Positions 11,016-22,364 are shown, counted from the first letter of the stretch. The stretch is DNA of 64,000 bases from Cristatella mucedo (GCA_009760855.2 WPIO01000157.1:762001-826000); one strand, 5' to 3'. Translations and numbers: made by a program. The notes: generated from the sequence alone by a model not told the origin.

Positions 11016-11754
11016 ACGTAAGATTGCGTGCAGCAGTAAGCTTCCCAAATATTTCACTTACATAGAAAACTATACTCAGGGATCCTATGTAGCGGCAATT
11101 TGTCAATAAAGGCTCCACGGTGCGGTTAAAAATTATTTTCGATGCTCTTAGACCCCGGAAGCATGGAAAAAATCGTACCTCCTCTTTGACAAAATTAAAC
11201 TTCCGTTTATCATGTGACCCTTGTTATATCTTAGTCGCCAAGTCTGTATCCCACATGAATGACTCTGTGCCTCATTAAATTTCACATATGTTTGAATTAG
11301 CGATTCGTCACTAAGACTGGTCAAGATGGCAGGCAAGTTCACGGTGCATGTAGCCCTCGTGCCCATGTTGTTTGAAATTAAAGACCATGACATGAAGGGT
11401 AACGTCCGTTGTTGGGCCTAAGTCATTACCACGCTTGCATAGCATCTGGAAAGCGGCGTTAGCAGTACACTTGCCAACCCTTACCATTGACCATCTGCAG
11501 AGGAAGTCAGTGGTTGCCGATATTTTCTCAGAAAGACGCTCAAGCATTTTAAATCACATGCGGCATGGCTTGCTGTAACCCAAATATTGTGCTGGCATGT
11601 GATCGGCATGGCAGCAGCCACAAATGACATGATTGCCTGCTATATGGACAAAGCCGCCTTTGCCTGAGACCGTGATATACTTCTTAGTATATGGCAAAAT
11701 ATTAGCTGATACTGAGGAAATGGGCAAGCTTGTGGGACAGGTACTGGGGGGGGG

Positions 11755-12420
11755 CTGACGATTTCAGCCAGTTCTCGGTCAAGGCGAACAGGTTCAACTC
11801 ATTCCCAGCAATTGTATCAGGTATTATTAGGGTTTTATAGCACATAAAGTGAGGGTTACAAACACAAATGTTAGATTGACCGCCAGGGTTATGACAGGCC
11901 AGGTTACCACTAAGCTAGAGAGATTCGCAGCAGCGCTTTAGCGAGATCGCTAGCTAGGGACACGAGACTCAATGCTGGGAATCCCAAGTGAGCGGACCTC
12001 CAGTAGCGGCACCCTCGAACGCTTCGCGTTGCTTTTCTTTTATTGATGAATATTCCACGGACATTAGCAACATCAGCTACATCTGAAAATGCATATGAAT
12101 GACCGACGATAACAGAGTTATAATAGGTAAGCATAGTCATACGTGATAGAAAAGTTGCTAGCAGCCGGCAGAATGTAACGTCGCCACCGCTGGCAAAGCT
12201 GACCCAGCCACAAGCAGAAAACGTTCAGACGTCCGTAGGTACGTAATTTCTTGCACACTACGGTAAACGACAACAAAAAATATTTAAGCTTTGAACAAGT
12301 CTTCGCTGTATCGGTATCCGTATACGATGTTCGCAAGTACTTATATTCTCGAAAGCGAATTCTGCAACGGACAAGAAACGCCTGCAGCGTTCGGTATCGA
12401 GAGACGACATCAAGAAACAA
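11755..12420 (-). mobile_element. L2-type LINE 5' part (5'UTR and endonuclease start), minus strand
   Basis: Minus-strand frame around 11770-11805 gives LNLFALTENWLKS, the N-terminal motif of the CR1/L2 apurinic endonuclease; the copy at 40900 has IDLLALTQTWIKS. Upstream, 11860-12330 aligns with 41040-41490 (both have CTAGAGAGATTC-type and ACGTAGTTTCTT-type blocks), which extends the shared 5' untranslated region. Endonuclease sequence below about 11700 is too decayed to place with confidence. Confidence 0.65.
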
Positions 12421-12940
12421 CTTATAATGATGACAGCATTCTCGAGCTCCAGCTTTGATGCGGAAAAGTCTTTTAAAAATGTTCCAAAAATAAAAAAGTC
12501 AAATTAAAAAATTTAAGACACCACCTAGTTCCCAGAGACCCACTTATTCGTGTTACTTACTTTATTTTGATTCTCGTCCCGACTTATTCGCAAGATTTGA
12601 AGGAAGCTCAAGCAGGTCTTGAGTGCAAGCATACCAAGAGTATACTGTGCTGCAAACTTGTTGTAGCAACTCAACTGTCGCAAAAGAAATCACATCTCCT
12701 GAAACGGGGTGTTAGGTTCGTGCAAGCAGTCGCACTCAGCAAAATATGACTCAGAAATATGCCGTTTACTAGAAACGAGAAACTGGGCCGTAGAGGCCAC
12801 CGCGACAGCTGAAGAGCCTCTGAGCGCACTTCCTCTGTTTTCGACCTGAAAAGGGCGCTGGCTAGGCATTTCAGGAGGACACAGCATCCTCCCTTCTGAC
12901 CAATGACCGATAGAGTGCCGGTCTCACTGTACAAAGCCCC
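12421..12940. other. No recognisable gene
   Basis: Frames of 60-87 codons on both strands have no family resemblance that I can see. This may be the 3' flank of the gypsy element that starts above it. Confidence 0.4.
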
Positions 12941-13290
12941 TTAGGTAGGTAGGACAGTGACCTTGTTTGATACGCCTCGATGTAGGCTGTGCATGTCGGC
13001 TTGAGTTGACGGTGCTGCTGTCCGAGATAAAGAATCCAGCTCCGATGTTCGCTGTATTGACCTCAAAATGCTCATGAGGCTCTCTGATGATCGGTCTGCA
13101 ATACTGTTAATAGTGTTAGCAGTATCAAGGTACAGCTGGGAGTCAATACTGGTCATGGTAAACTTAGCTGCCTCAGTAGAGCCTTGGCTGATTATGTTAG
13201 TGGCTTTTGCAATAGCTGAAGCATTATTATTCGAGCCGTTATAACTGGTAGCAGATCTTCCTCCTCTCGGGCCCTGCTCACACCTTCCCT
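12941..13290 (-). pseudogene. Low-complexity C-terminal extension of gypsy pol
   Basis: One minus-strand frame stays open for about 115 codons from around 13290 to a stop at 12941. It is rich in Ser, Thr, Asn and Ala (for example TSIDSQLYLDTANTINSIAD). It directly follows the integrase tail, so a pol extension is the simplest reading; a separate gag-like ORF is possible. No domain is recognised. Confidence 0.35.
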
Positions 13291-13309
13291 GAGTAACCTG
13301 GTCAGTGTA

Positions 13310-14190
13310 TGGCGTTACTTGTCGCCGGTGTAGCTAGGCTTGGTGACGAATCACTAGTCAGCACCATCTTCTGGCTGTACCAGATACATGGAACAGCTCT
13401 TAGTGCCCTTTATCGTTCCGGGAGACCAAATTGTTGTCATGTGACATCCTGTTGTCCCTGTGACACCCTGTTGTCCTGTGACATCCTGTCCAAATTGTTT
13501 CCTGTGAATACTTGTACCACACCAGTTCTTCATTTAGTTATCTGAAAGGCCTAGTTGGAGATAAAGGCATGGCAGCACCTTCAGTGGTAAGATGAAGCAA
13601 GAACATGCACGTAGCGTTCTCAGAGGAGCTGCACTTTAACAGAACTGTTCGATGCACCGCTGTGGATGCGCCTGCATCAGCTACATTGGCTTTCTTCAAA
13701 GTTTGTATAAAGCGCTCAGCTAGTCCATTGGTTTGTGGATGATAAGTTACCGAAAGTGCCGGATGCTGTTAGCATGTAGGGAAGTAGCAAATTCATGTGA
13801 GGTGAACTGCCGTCCAATGTCAGACTCAATTACCCTGGGTAGACCCTATCAGCACTGAGTGCCTGCAGCGTTGAGATTGCGGTGCCAGACGTTGCCTCCC
13901 TCATGCGGAACACGCTGGGCCCCTCTGAGAACGCAGCTATCGCTATTACGAAACGGTGGCTGTCAAGTGGCCCGGCAAAATCAATGTGAATACGTTGCCA
14001 GGGTTCGTCTGGGTTACTCCACTTAAGCGAGGTCGCTGGCGGTGCATTTCTGAATTGGCTGCAATGATAGCAGCTGCGGCACACAAATTCCATGTCACTA
14101 TCCATGCCCGGCCAGCTGACGTAGTTTCTAGCAGTCGCTTTCATTTTAATTATGCCAATATGGCCTTCGTAAAGCTCTCATACAAGAGAT
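13310..14190 (-). pseudogene. Gypsy integrase, broken
   Basis: The zinc-binding region is at 14060-14100 (CRSCYHCSQFRN). The first catalytic Asp is in RIHIDFAGPL (about 14000). The second sits in DIGRQFTSHEF (about 13800-13830) in another frame, and the catalytic Glu is in HPQTNGLAERFIQTL (about 13695-13740). The C-terminal SMYLVQPEDG (about 13370) corresponds to the beta-barrel stretch before the usual RRHVDQ. Frameshifts separate these blocks, so no functional enzyme is encoded. Confidence 0.9.
13432..13491. repeat. Short tandem repeat (TGTGACAYCCTGTTGTCC)n
   Basis: About three imperfect copies of an 18-20 base unit built from TGTTGTCC and TGTGACATCC. It lies within the gypsy integrase C-terminal region and adds to its frame disruption. 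Confidence 0.75.
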
Positions 14191-14301
14191 AGCCATGGAG
14201 GGAAGTGGTGAGGCTAGTCTCATTCCCCAAAGCACACACCCATCATGTATTGCCAGCTCCTGTCTGCAGCCTTAGTATGGGATCATGGCCGATGAACAAA
14301 T

Positions 14302-14690
14302 TTATGGCCGGCATCCCCTCATCGTTGTCTCATAACAGCAGGGATTGTTGGGTCGCTTTTGAGCGCTGCCCGAATAGCTTGCATGGTCACAGGAAGCATA
14401 GCAAAATGGCCAACGTGGAACAAAGTGGTCTCTGGACATGGGGTCTTTCTTCTGTGACAATGGTAGTCGCGGCGTAGCATCAGGGTTAGCATGATCTTCT
14501 GACCGCCTGTACTCGCTGCTAAATGTGCGTGCAGACAACACCGAAGTCCAAAGCTGCTTACGCATGGCAGCAATAGGCAGAATGCCGGTCTTAAGGGTGA
14601 GGACAGTAATAAGTAGGCTGTGATCGGTAAGCAGCAGGAACTTCCTTCCACACATATGTAGATGAAAACGCATAGCGCCAAAAACTAATG
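14302..14690 (-). pseudogene. Gypsy RNase H, broken
   Basis: The minus-strand frame contains GRKFLLLTDHSLLITVL, LKTGILPIAAMRKQLW, then EYRRSEDHANPDATPRLPL. This is the RNase H end of a gypsy polyprotein (F-x-L-x-TDH-x-L, then the H-A-N-A-D-A-L-S-R-L block). The last catalytic region reads NPDATPRL rather than the usual NADALSRL. It lies between the RT and integrase fragments in the expected order. Confidence 0.88.
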
Positions 14691-14819
14691 CCTCCTATGC
14701 CTCCTAAATCTACGAATAGTATTTCTCACTAACTGATAGCTTAAGAAGAGAAGGCGATAGGACTCTCCTGTCAGTCGGCTAATCGATGAGATTACACAGC
14801 AAACACCCCATAAGATGAC

Positions 14820-15540
14820 GCCTAGCAAGCTAGCATTGAGCATTTTATTGGGGTTGTATGCTGCCACGACTCTTTCTGAGGTAATAAATTCCTTAACTTG
14901 TGCGATAGCCTATTGGCAGGGAACAGTCCATAGCCACCTGCGTGGCTTTGGAAGCAATTCCTACAAGGGTGCAATACCTGAGCCAGGTTGAGCAAAAACC
15001 AATGATAGTATCGGACCATAAATATAAATGACCCGAAGCCACTGACGTCCGTAGGCAGCGGCATGTTTTTTATGGCTGCCACTTTTTCCACCGTGGGATG
15101 CATGCCTTTCTTGTATATTTGATACCCAAGATGTACTATAGACGGTTTAAAAAAGGCGAACGTCTGTCTAGTCACTCGGAGGCAGCGCCTTGCAGTTTGG
15201 CCAACACCGAAGCAAGATAATGCATGAGGTGAGCGCGGTCCTTCCCTGTCACAAAAAACATCCTGGTACACAATATACCAGAAAGTCCAGAAAGCAAGTG
15301 ATCCGTCATAGCCCTTTCCCAATTTCTCTTTTGGAACTTTACGTAAGTTGCATATAAAGCATTACCGACTGTTTGGTTGTAACACCTGCAAGCAGCAGGC
15401 ATAGTGTAAGCAGGTACCTGCTGATGAAGAACAATTTCACGTAGGCTTGGTTCCGCTGAAGGCTTAAGTATGTCTTGTAATTTATCCTAATACCCAACAA
15501 GTCTTTTTTCCGTGCTACTTTTTCACTGCCCCTCATTAAT
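14820..15540 (-). pseudogene. Gypsy reverse transcriptase, broken
   Basis: Recognisable parts are the active-site region WYIVYQDVF, where the family has VYLDD, so the second catalytic Asp is lost. Then VTGKDRAHLMH, FFKPSIVHLGYQIYKKGMHP, EKVAAIKNMPLPTDVSGFG and VRYYHWFLLNLAQVLHP follow, the standard palm and connection segments. The frame shifts between 15170 and 15320. The N-terminal fingers are not readable beyond about 15540. Confidence 0.88.
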
Positions 15541-15560
15541 ATAAGTTCGACCGTCGTGGG

Positions 15561-17210
15561 TATAAGTAAAGAAATTAAGCTGGAGTTATTATGGTAAGCG
15601 TTAACTTCCGGACTTGCGCCAACTCGTCAGGCTTGAGGTTAACATGAATGGCTATTGAGAATTTTCAGAAGTTATAGCCAAATATTTTTTTAAATGTGTT
15701 TATTTTCTCAGTGTAATCGCTATCTTTCATCAATCTTCATCGTCGCTAGCGTTTGCAGCATCAATATTGGCTTTATTTGGCCCACTGAACTCACGGGATT
15801 TCTATATTTCAAGTTATCAATACTTCACTTGACTGTGAAGCATAGAAAGACTTCGGCTTCATCCTTCACTTACTCACATTTTGACCAGTGAAAACTATAC
15901 TAAAAGCTGAACACGATGATTCTACTCAGTTCACAGAGGAGTAGACCTCTATGACCATCGCACAAGGGATTTTCAGCTTTGTGATATGTAAGTCAACCAG
16001 ATGACGAATGTGCTTTGAATTATTAATAGCTACTGAATTAGAATAATTTGGAACGTGATATATTAGCAAACATGGTTTAGAAAGAGTAGCCTCTTCAATT
16101 GGAGGTAGGAATTTTGCATTTCATGCTCGTTTAGTACGCTTGGTGCTACGCAGACTTGCCTTTCTCAGTCTCCGTAATATATATTATTGAATGTCTCACA
16201 TCTTGTAGGTGTATATGCGCAGGTATGCCGATAGTAGCAGAAACAAGGCAGTAACAAAGAGCGTTTGTTGCTTAAGAAAATATGTACGTATTTATGACCT
16301 AAATGAGTCTCTCACTGTTCAAACCTTTATTCGGCTTCGGCAACAAATTATCGCGTAATTGGTCCCAAGCAGTTGCAATTAAGGAACTACGAATAATGAT
16401 CATCAGTCATGACCTAGCTGATTTTGATGGATTTTCATCTAAGAGGTAAAACCCACAGAATTTAGGAATAGAAGGCAACACCAGTTAGATTTTCGTGTAG
16501 GCAAACTAGATCCGAAATAATTTAAGCACCATAGCCCAAGATTGTAGTGCTTATTCGGCAAGAAATCAGCGGTTGCTCATCAAGTGGATGTACAGGATAA
16601 TTTCATAGATGTGAGGGTTGGAGGAAGGAGAACAATAAGGGGGTCCAGGTCAGTTGGTCCAGGTCCAGGTCTACGTCCAATGTTAAATCGCTAATGCCCC
16701 CCCCTCCGCCCCTCTGGCTGAGCAACTGAATTTGCCTTCAGCATAAGGAAAATAGATACAATCGGAGAATGCATCCCGGTGGCGTTCACACTGAGTCCAG
16801 CAACTCCAGCTCCTAGCTGTACCTCATTAGTCTTCTTCAAGCCTGCCAATACTGATCTCATCAACAAGATGTATTCTTTTCAAAGCTTACAAGCTCTGGC
16901 AGTAGTAATCGCATAGCACAATCTTAGATCATATTTGAATGCATGTGGTACGCAGTTGTATCTGTTACTTTATCGCCCTGTTTCAGAAAGGTCTAGCTCT
17001 CTTAGGTCTCTTGAACCACATAGCTTTGAATGGGGAAAACCTTGCGATATTCTAGAATTGGGAAAGCCTTACCATCAAAAATGGATTCGGCTGCCATGTG
17101 CTCTTCAGCATTTGTACAAGTTGTCTGTTTCCTGCACCAAGTTAGCCGTGGACAAATAATTAGCTGATTTGACAGCCTCATTTCTACAGTGGCAGAGGAG
17201 CCTAGGTGGC
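15561..17210. other. No recognisable gene
   Basis: Stop-rich sequence with no domain match. The only local oddity is a small GGTCCAGGTC-type repeat at about 16645-16680 followed by a C-rich run. Confidence 0.45.
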
Positions 17211-17214
17211 GCTC

Positions 17215-17335
17215 ACCGCTGCTTGCACTTGGCATACTAGGATTGCCCACTGCGGGATTCGAAACCGTGACCTCGGTAATATAGAGCGAGCACCTTGCGT
17301 CCTGGATTATCGCGGCAAGGTGAACAGCACAGTAT
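17215..17335 (-). mobile_element. tRNA-derived SINE, family 2, minus strand
   Basis: The reverse complement contains AAGGTGCTCGCT, then ACCGAGGTCACGGTTTCG with a B box GGTTTCGAATCCC and GCAGTGGGCAATCC. This aligns with the plus-strand copy at 55915, which has ACGACCTCGG, GGGTTTCGAATCCTG and TGGTGGGCGATCC. Confidence 0.65.
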
Positions 17336-17464
17336 CTCTGTCGAGTCTGGCTACTTGCAGAACCGTAACATTGCGGAATATGGGGTCTACTTGGACAAGA
17401 ATACCCAGCCAATATGTTCCATTCATTTGTGAAATCCAGTCTAGACTTCTGTAGTTTGTAGCTC

Positions 17465-17560
17465 GTCGTGATGCAAAAGTCCTGTAGCCGCTACTGAACT
17501 CAGGTACTTAGTCGAACAGCCCACACTTATAACGGTTCAAATCCCTTCCAGTGCCAGAAA
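17465..17560 (+). mobile_element. Possible tRNA-like SINE relic
   Basis: A consensus-quality B box (GGTTCAAATCCC, about 17537) lies some 50 bases after an A-box-like TAGCCGCTACTGAACTCAGG. There is no cloverleaf closure and no clear tail. Confidence 0.3.
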
Positions 17561-17639
17561 TACTGGCTAAGCCATTTGAACTAAGTATTTGCTGTCGCTA
17601 GGTACTTGTAGGTACTTGCAGGTGCAACACCTATACATG

Positions 17640-17825
17640 CATGGTATAAAATAAAAATAAAATATAATTAAAATATAATAAAATACAGCGCCCCACGAGA
17701 ACTTAATCTCTATTCAGGCGCTTCACATATGCCTCGGGGCTCGAGTCCACGACCTCAGTCAGACCTTGGTCGGGGCGAGCACCTTAACCGCTAGACCAAA
17801 CCAGCTCGGCGAATGGTATGCCACG
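17640..17825 (-). mobile_element. tRNA-derived SINE, family 1, with L2-like 3' end
   Basis: The reverse complement begins with a tRNA-like head: TGGTCTAGCGGTTAAGGTGC (A box), then GTCGTGGACTCGAGCCCC (B box). It then passes into GTGAAGCGCCTGAATAGAG, ATTAAGTTCTCGTGGGGCGC and an A/T-rich tail of TATTTTATTATA type. The second half is the same hairpin that ends the L2 LINEs in this window, so this SINE probably uses the L2 reverse transcriptase. A second copy lies at 56590-56750. Confidence 0.85.
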
Positions 17826-18065
17826 AATTAAGTTATCAGTGAATTTTAGAACTAGCTACGGCGCGCAGAGCTGGCTGAGTTCCGTCAGCGTGTTGGGATC
17901 AGGGAAAACCAGAATTTCTGGTCTCTTAACATAAACAATCTAGAGGCACAGGAGACAATCTCTGGCATCGTAAATAACAGACATCGTTATATATTGTAAG
18001 CTTCTCATCTCTTTTGTTAGTCTCGTTCTTATTAATCTTGTCCTAAAGTTTCAGATAGATTCGTG

Positions 18066-18850
18066 TTAATGAAGTCTTGCTAGTTGCTTCTGCCTTAGGT
18101 CTGGGCTGGGACACCTGAGTGTTACCAGTTGGATAAGATTAATATTCCTGCAAGGCACTTGAATTTGACTGCTGGGTCGGCAAACCAAACAGCAGCAGGT
18201 TGTATCAATGGCTAAGTAGTAAACGACCTCCAACGTGTACATGGTATGTATTGAATCTATTTTGCATCTGACTACACCCGAGGACACTTGGCCGGACATT
18301 CGCCGTAAAGTATTAGCACTGTTTCTACTTCTGTCAACTGGGTCTTTTCTGGGTCTTTTTTGCACACCCATTGTGTAACACTTCCTGCTATTGTACGCTC
18401 ATTCCACAGTAAGTTTTAAGTTTGGCAGCACTATTAAAAGACAGTCAGTAGCCACCGTTTGAAAAAGGTTCATCAGCATTTATGAATGGCAGCGGAGCCT
18501 TGAGGCGTGATTCAAAGCATATGAGGCCTGATTCGGTGCTTAAGTGGCTTTGTTGCATCTTTGTTGCACGCATCATCTTCTTCATCTTTTTTCATGAACC
18601 CATGTTCACATGTATCGCTCTTTCTGCTGCACCACAGGTAGCCGTAGGGTCGTGTGAATGTGAGGTGATTATTATTGCTTGCAAAGAACTCCTGGAAGTC
18701 ATGTGATGGAAGCTGGGGTTCGTTGTCCGACACAGGCTGCTCAGAAATTCCAGTGCCGGCAAAACTTTCCCTGAGTACCTGGTTCGTCACGGTTGAGTTA
18801 GCCAGCGGTTGGCATGGCAATTTGATTAATTTCTCTTAGATTTAGTATGT
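18066..18850 (-). mobile_element. Ty3/gypsy integrase C-terminal fragment (second element)
   Basis: The minus-strand frame at 18512-18820 gives SDNEPQLPSHDFQEFFASNN, matching the SDNGPQF-S-x-x-F block. An overlapping frame gives GAAERAIHV, matching the NGAAER-x-V-x-T block with the catalytic Glu. Lower down (18066-18371), VRCKIDSIHTMYTLEV fits the C-terminal barrel. It differs in sequence from the integrase at 13310-14190, so it is a separate insertion. Frames are broken. Confidence 0.8.
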
Positions 18851-20221
18851 ATATATGTGAGCGTGTAGTCTTTTCTGCTTCAAAAAGTTAGTATGGACTC
18901 CCCATGTAGGCCGTCTGGTCAGCGGTTATTGCTGCTATGGAGACATGGCAAGAGTATTTGAGTGGCTCACGCAAGACGAATAATAGGTAGCTAGCACCTT
19001 AACTTCACGATTCATCAAAAGTCATCAGATGAAAGCTTCGATTGAAAGCTTCATTTTAGAGATAACCTTATAGGTTGCGTGAAGTTCATTTAGCATGCAT
19101 TGTAGCAGCTTCATCAGTAACCCTTTTTTCCCAACACAGGTTGCCCCTTATCAGCAGATAACAGGTATTTACCAATAAAGTATGGCCTTCTAACCAGCTA
19201 TGCTTAATTTGACGGCCATCATTCACAATAAAAAACTATACAGTTCATTTAGCCCTAATTTTAGTTATTAAACATGTGGATTATGATTGTAAAAATCTAG
19301 CAGAGCTCATAGGAGCAAATGCCGACTGACAGACGTCTAAGATAAAATTACTACTACGTTATTACATATTGTGAAAATAAGTCCAAAGCATTTTATTTTA
19401 CAACACCTAGATTTGGCTACCTTGGCATTTACATAATAAATGAGCCAGGTCTACATGATTTCGCGAAAAGACAGAGCCATTGCATTCCCCAAGTTTTAAA
19501 GTCACTGCAACTGTCACAAAATAAGGAGTGTAAACATTATGGTACATACAATAACGATCATTTTAGACCTTGACAGAGCACCAGAACGGGTCTTGAAAAC
19601 GTAGAGCTAGCGATATCTTTAATACGTACTGTGCATCACCCTAAATCACTGCCATATGACACATAGCCTTGTCAATGCATTGCAGATCAAAGCTGAAACG
19701 ATGGAGGCACTTATTGGTAGTTTCGCTAATAGTCTTTATTATCGCATCAATGGCACTGTCTGTAGGTAGTTTGCACCTAAATAAGTAAAGCAGCTGACCA
19801 AGTCTCATTACAGCTGTCTATTACTTTGAAGCTTTTCCAACTAGTGGTCTCGGAGCCAGTTGCAACAGTCACCTGATTCTCAGTCGCTATAACCGGCCCT
19901 GGCAGAACGAACACTTAGGTCCTTCAATCTCCGAGCACGGCTACAGTAAATGACACCTAAGCAGTGTTGGCTATCACTTCCACGCTCTCGTGTTAATTAT
20001 AGACTCTTGCTCACAAGCCCGATATTTGCAGTGCTAATTTCACTGCACCAAGATTCAAACATGGCGTGCACCATTATTATCCGATCACCTTATTACACTT
20101 AACTTTAACTCTAATAACAGTAGTAGGTTTATTAGTGTGGCCTTAACTTGAGTCGTCGAGTTTATTCGTCGTTGCTGCCTCAACAACATTGTCTGTCTGA
20201 GATCATCTGAGTTACATCTGA
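18851..20221. other. No recognisable gene
   Basis: No domain, repeat or splice structure was recognised on either strand. Confidence 0.45.
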
Positions 20222-21427
20222 AATATGGCGTACCTCAGGGCTACTGCTAGGTCCGGTTCTTTTCACGCTTTATAGTCTCCCTCTTGCTGATGTGATTGCC
20301 TACCATAATCTAGGCTTTCACTTCTATGCGGAAGACACTCAGTTGTACCTTTGATTTGATCCCTCCCAGCCTTCGAGCGCCTCAAATTCTTTCAACTCAC
20401 TTGCTGCATGTATTGATGACATCAGCACTTGGATGGCAGCAACTTTTCTAAAACTAAATGATGATAGAAATAACTTACTAGTTATGGGCAAACCCAGTGT
20501 GATTCACAAATTGGAAAGGCTGACGCTCAAAATTGGTTCTGCCAGCATATCTCCAGTTGAATCAGCTCGAAATCTAGGTGTCATATTCCAAAGCAACCTC
20601 TCGTTAGACGACCATATCAGCTCCACAGTCAAATCCACCTATTTTCAGCTTCATAACATTGCTAAAATTCGGGCTTGTTTAGACAAGGATACTACGTCCA
20701 AGTTGGTCCATGCATTCGTGAGATCCCGTCTCGACTTCTGCATCTCACTGCTCGCTGGCCTACCGGCATGTGCGATCAGGCGATTGCAGCTGGTGCAAAA
20801 CTCCGTAGCTAGGCTTGTCTGTCGTGAGCTTCGCAGTTTCCACATCACTCCACTTCTCGCCGACCTGCACTGGCTACCAGTCAAGCAACGGATCAACTTC
20901 AAGGTTTTTTCGCTCACTTTTGGGTCACTTCATTCTTTGGCTCCAGCCTATCTGTCAGATATACTACCCCATCAGGCAAAGCATCGTACCACCTGCTTTT
21001 CGGAATCCAACAGTCTACAAATACCCCATGCAAACCTCAAGTCCTTTGGAGACCGTGCAGTTGGTTCGTATGCTTCTAAAGCCTGGAACTCCCTTCCGAC
21101 CTGCCTCAGAACATCCCCTGACTTGACCACATTTAAAAAGAATTTAAAAACACACCTATTTAGGACAGCATTTAGTGGGTCCCTGTGATTCGTCCTTGAT
21201 GTGCCTATGCGTGCTGACACTGTGCATGCTGCCAGTAACCACATTTGCATGCTGACCCTGTGCATGTCACCCCTAACTATGTTATTCATTTTGTTTGTTT
21301 GTCAAGCATGATTTTACTCACCATTCAATTGCATTTCCCTTTGCAGCAAATGTAAAGCGCCTATAGAGAGATTGAGTTCTCTGAGGGCGCTTTATCAAGT
21401 GCATTATTATTATTATTATTATTATTG
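20222..21427 (+). mobile_element. L2-type LINE, 5'-truncated, best-preserved copy
   Basis: It starts near the YGVPQG block (about 20225), runs through [10 protein letters not shown] (about 20320-20350) and a 251-codon open frame, and ends with the conserved 3' hairpin (AAAGCGCC at 21353 and GGGCGCTTT at 21384) followed by AAGTGC and (ATT)n at 21402-21427. Other L2 copies in the window can be measured against it. Confidence 0.92.
20433..21188 (+). CDS. L2 reverse transcriptase C-terminal ORF (251 codons)
   Basis: The open frame covers the thumb and C-terminal part of a CR1/L2 ORF2. It begins with FLKLNDDRNNLLVMGKPS and passes through ESARNLGVIFQSNLSLDDHI, FVRSRLDFCISLLAGLP, ITPLLADLHWLPVKQRINFK and SLAPAYLSDILP to YASKAWNSLP and FKKNLKTHLFRTAFSGSL before the stop. 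The active-site box lies upstream in an interrupted frame, reading YAED rather than YADD with a stop soon after, so no complete enzyme is made. The first ATG is a chance codon, not a true start. This is a truncated transposon ORF, not a host gene. Confidence 0.88.
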   Translation: MAATFLKLNDDRNNLLVMGKPSVIHKLERLTLKIGSASISPVESARNLGVIFQSNLSLDDHISSTVKSTYFQLHNIAKIRACLDKDTTSKLVHAFVRSRLDFCISLLAGLPACAIRRLQLVQNSVARLVCRELRSFHITPLLADLHWLPVKQRINFKVFSLTFGSLHSLAPAYLSDILPHQAKHRTTCFSESNSLQIPHANLKSFGDRAVGSYASKAWNSLPTCLRTSPDLTTFKKNLKTHLFRTAFSGSL

Positions 21428-22068
21428 TCTGGCAGACTGCGACTATAAGTTTTGATAGCTGCATTACAAATCTTATAACTTTGATGCAGAATTACCTGCT
21501 GCATAGATGCCAGAACTGCCTCTACAATTTTGTTTGATGAGCTTTGATTACGAAGTCGCATAAATTTGATAGCCTATTTTCCGAGCGTTTGCTTTATTCT
21601 GGTAGATCTTAGTCCCAAAATAACCGAGTTTTAGCAATTGATTTCTGCATATCTCATGGCTTTTTGCAGTCAAAAGCTACCTCAGCTTGCAGGAATTCAA
21701 TTCTAAGTTTAGGCTATATCTAACAAATCTTTAACGATATATTTCTGATGCAGTGTCCACCAAAATGTCACACGCGTGATGAAACTAGCTTCAGGTGACA
21801 CCAAATTATACTTAGCTATTCTCAATTAGTTCCGACACAACATTTTATAAACGTGCTGTAACTTAGTTCCTGCGATAATGACTAGTACCTTTCGGGCACT
21901 TCATCAAGAGGTGCTGGTTTGTAGATGGTAGTGGAGCACTCACTGCAGCGATAAAGAAAACCCCCACGGGATGTAAATGCTTACATAAAAAACACCAGGC
22001 ATAAAAAATATCAAATTTTTGTTGGTGCACACCGTACATCTTAGCTACCTAGTTTAAGCTAATCATCA
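21428..22068. other. No recognisable gene
   Basis: AT-rich spacer between two L2 3' ends. Nothing supportable. Confidence 0.45.
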
Positions 22069-22150
22069 ACAATGTGAAGCGCCTAGAAAGAGATTGAGTT
22101 CTCTAAGGGCGCTTTATCAAGTGGATTATTATTATTATTATTATGATTAT
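22069..22150 (+). mobile_element. L2 3' end only, plus strand
   Basis: GAAGCGCCTAGAAAGAGATT through GGGCGCTTTATCAAGTGG and (ATT)n. It is a severely 5'-truncated insertion of about 80 bp that keeps just the terminal hairpin and tail. Confidence 0.85.
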
Positions 22151-22364
22151 AACTCAATGCCCTAACTGAAAGGATACACGTTAAATATCGGTTTATCACA
22201 TGACTTTGGCTTTTATGCCGCTTAACCGTGGTTAATAATATAAACGGTTAGTAATCACTATAATTTAGGGAGAATAACTAATGTTTTGGTATTATATTCT
22301 GTTTAATGAAGAACGCCAGCATTTCCGAAGGTCCAAGTGCAATAAAGTGCGACGATAGAATAAT

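Larger units (their letters stand above)
12941..15560 (-). mobile_element. Decayed Ty3/gypsy LTR retrotransposon pol (RT, RNase H, integrase)
   Basis: Reading down the minus strand, the order is reverse transcriptase (15540-14820), RNase H (14690-14300) and integrase (14190-13310), then a Ser/Thr/Asn-rich tail ending with a stop at 12941. This is the Ty3/gypsy order. Frames are interrupted repeatedly. No LTRs, primer binding site or gag were recognised, so the element is a fragment or too old to delimit. Confidence 0.9.

Noticed and set aside
11311-11547. Minus-strand ORF of 78 codons with a possible endonuclease origin
   Set aside because: It lies below the L2 endonuclease start at 11770 but shows none of the GDFN or SDH motifs. 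It cannot be assigned.
21402-21427. Independent ATT microsatellites at several places
   Set aside because: Each lies directly after, or in reverse complement before, an L2 terminal hairpin, so they are LINE tails and not separate repeats.
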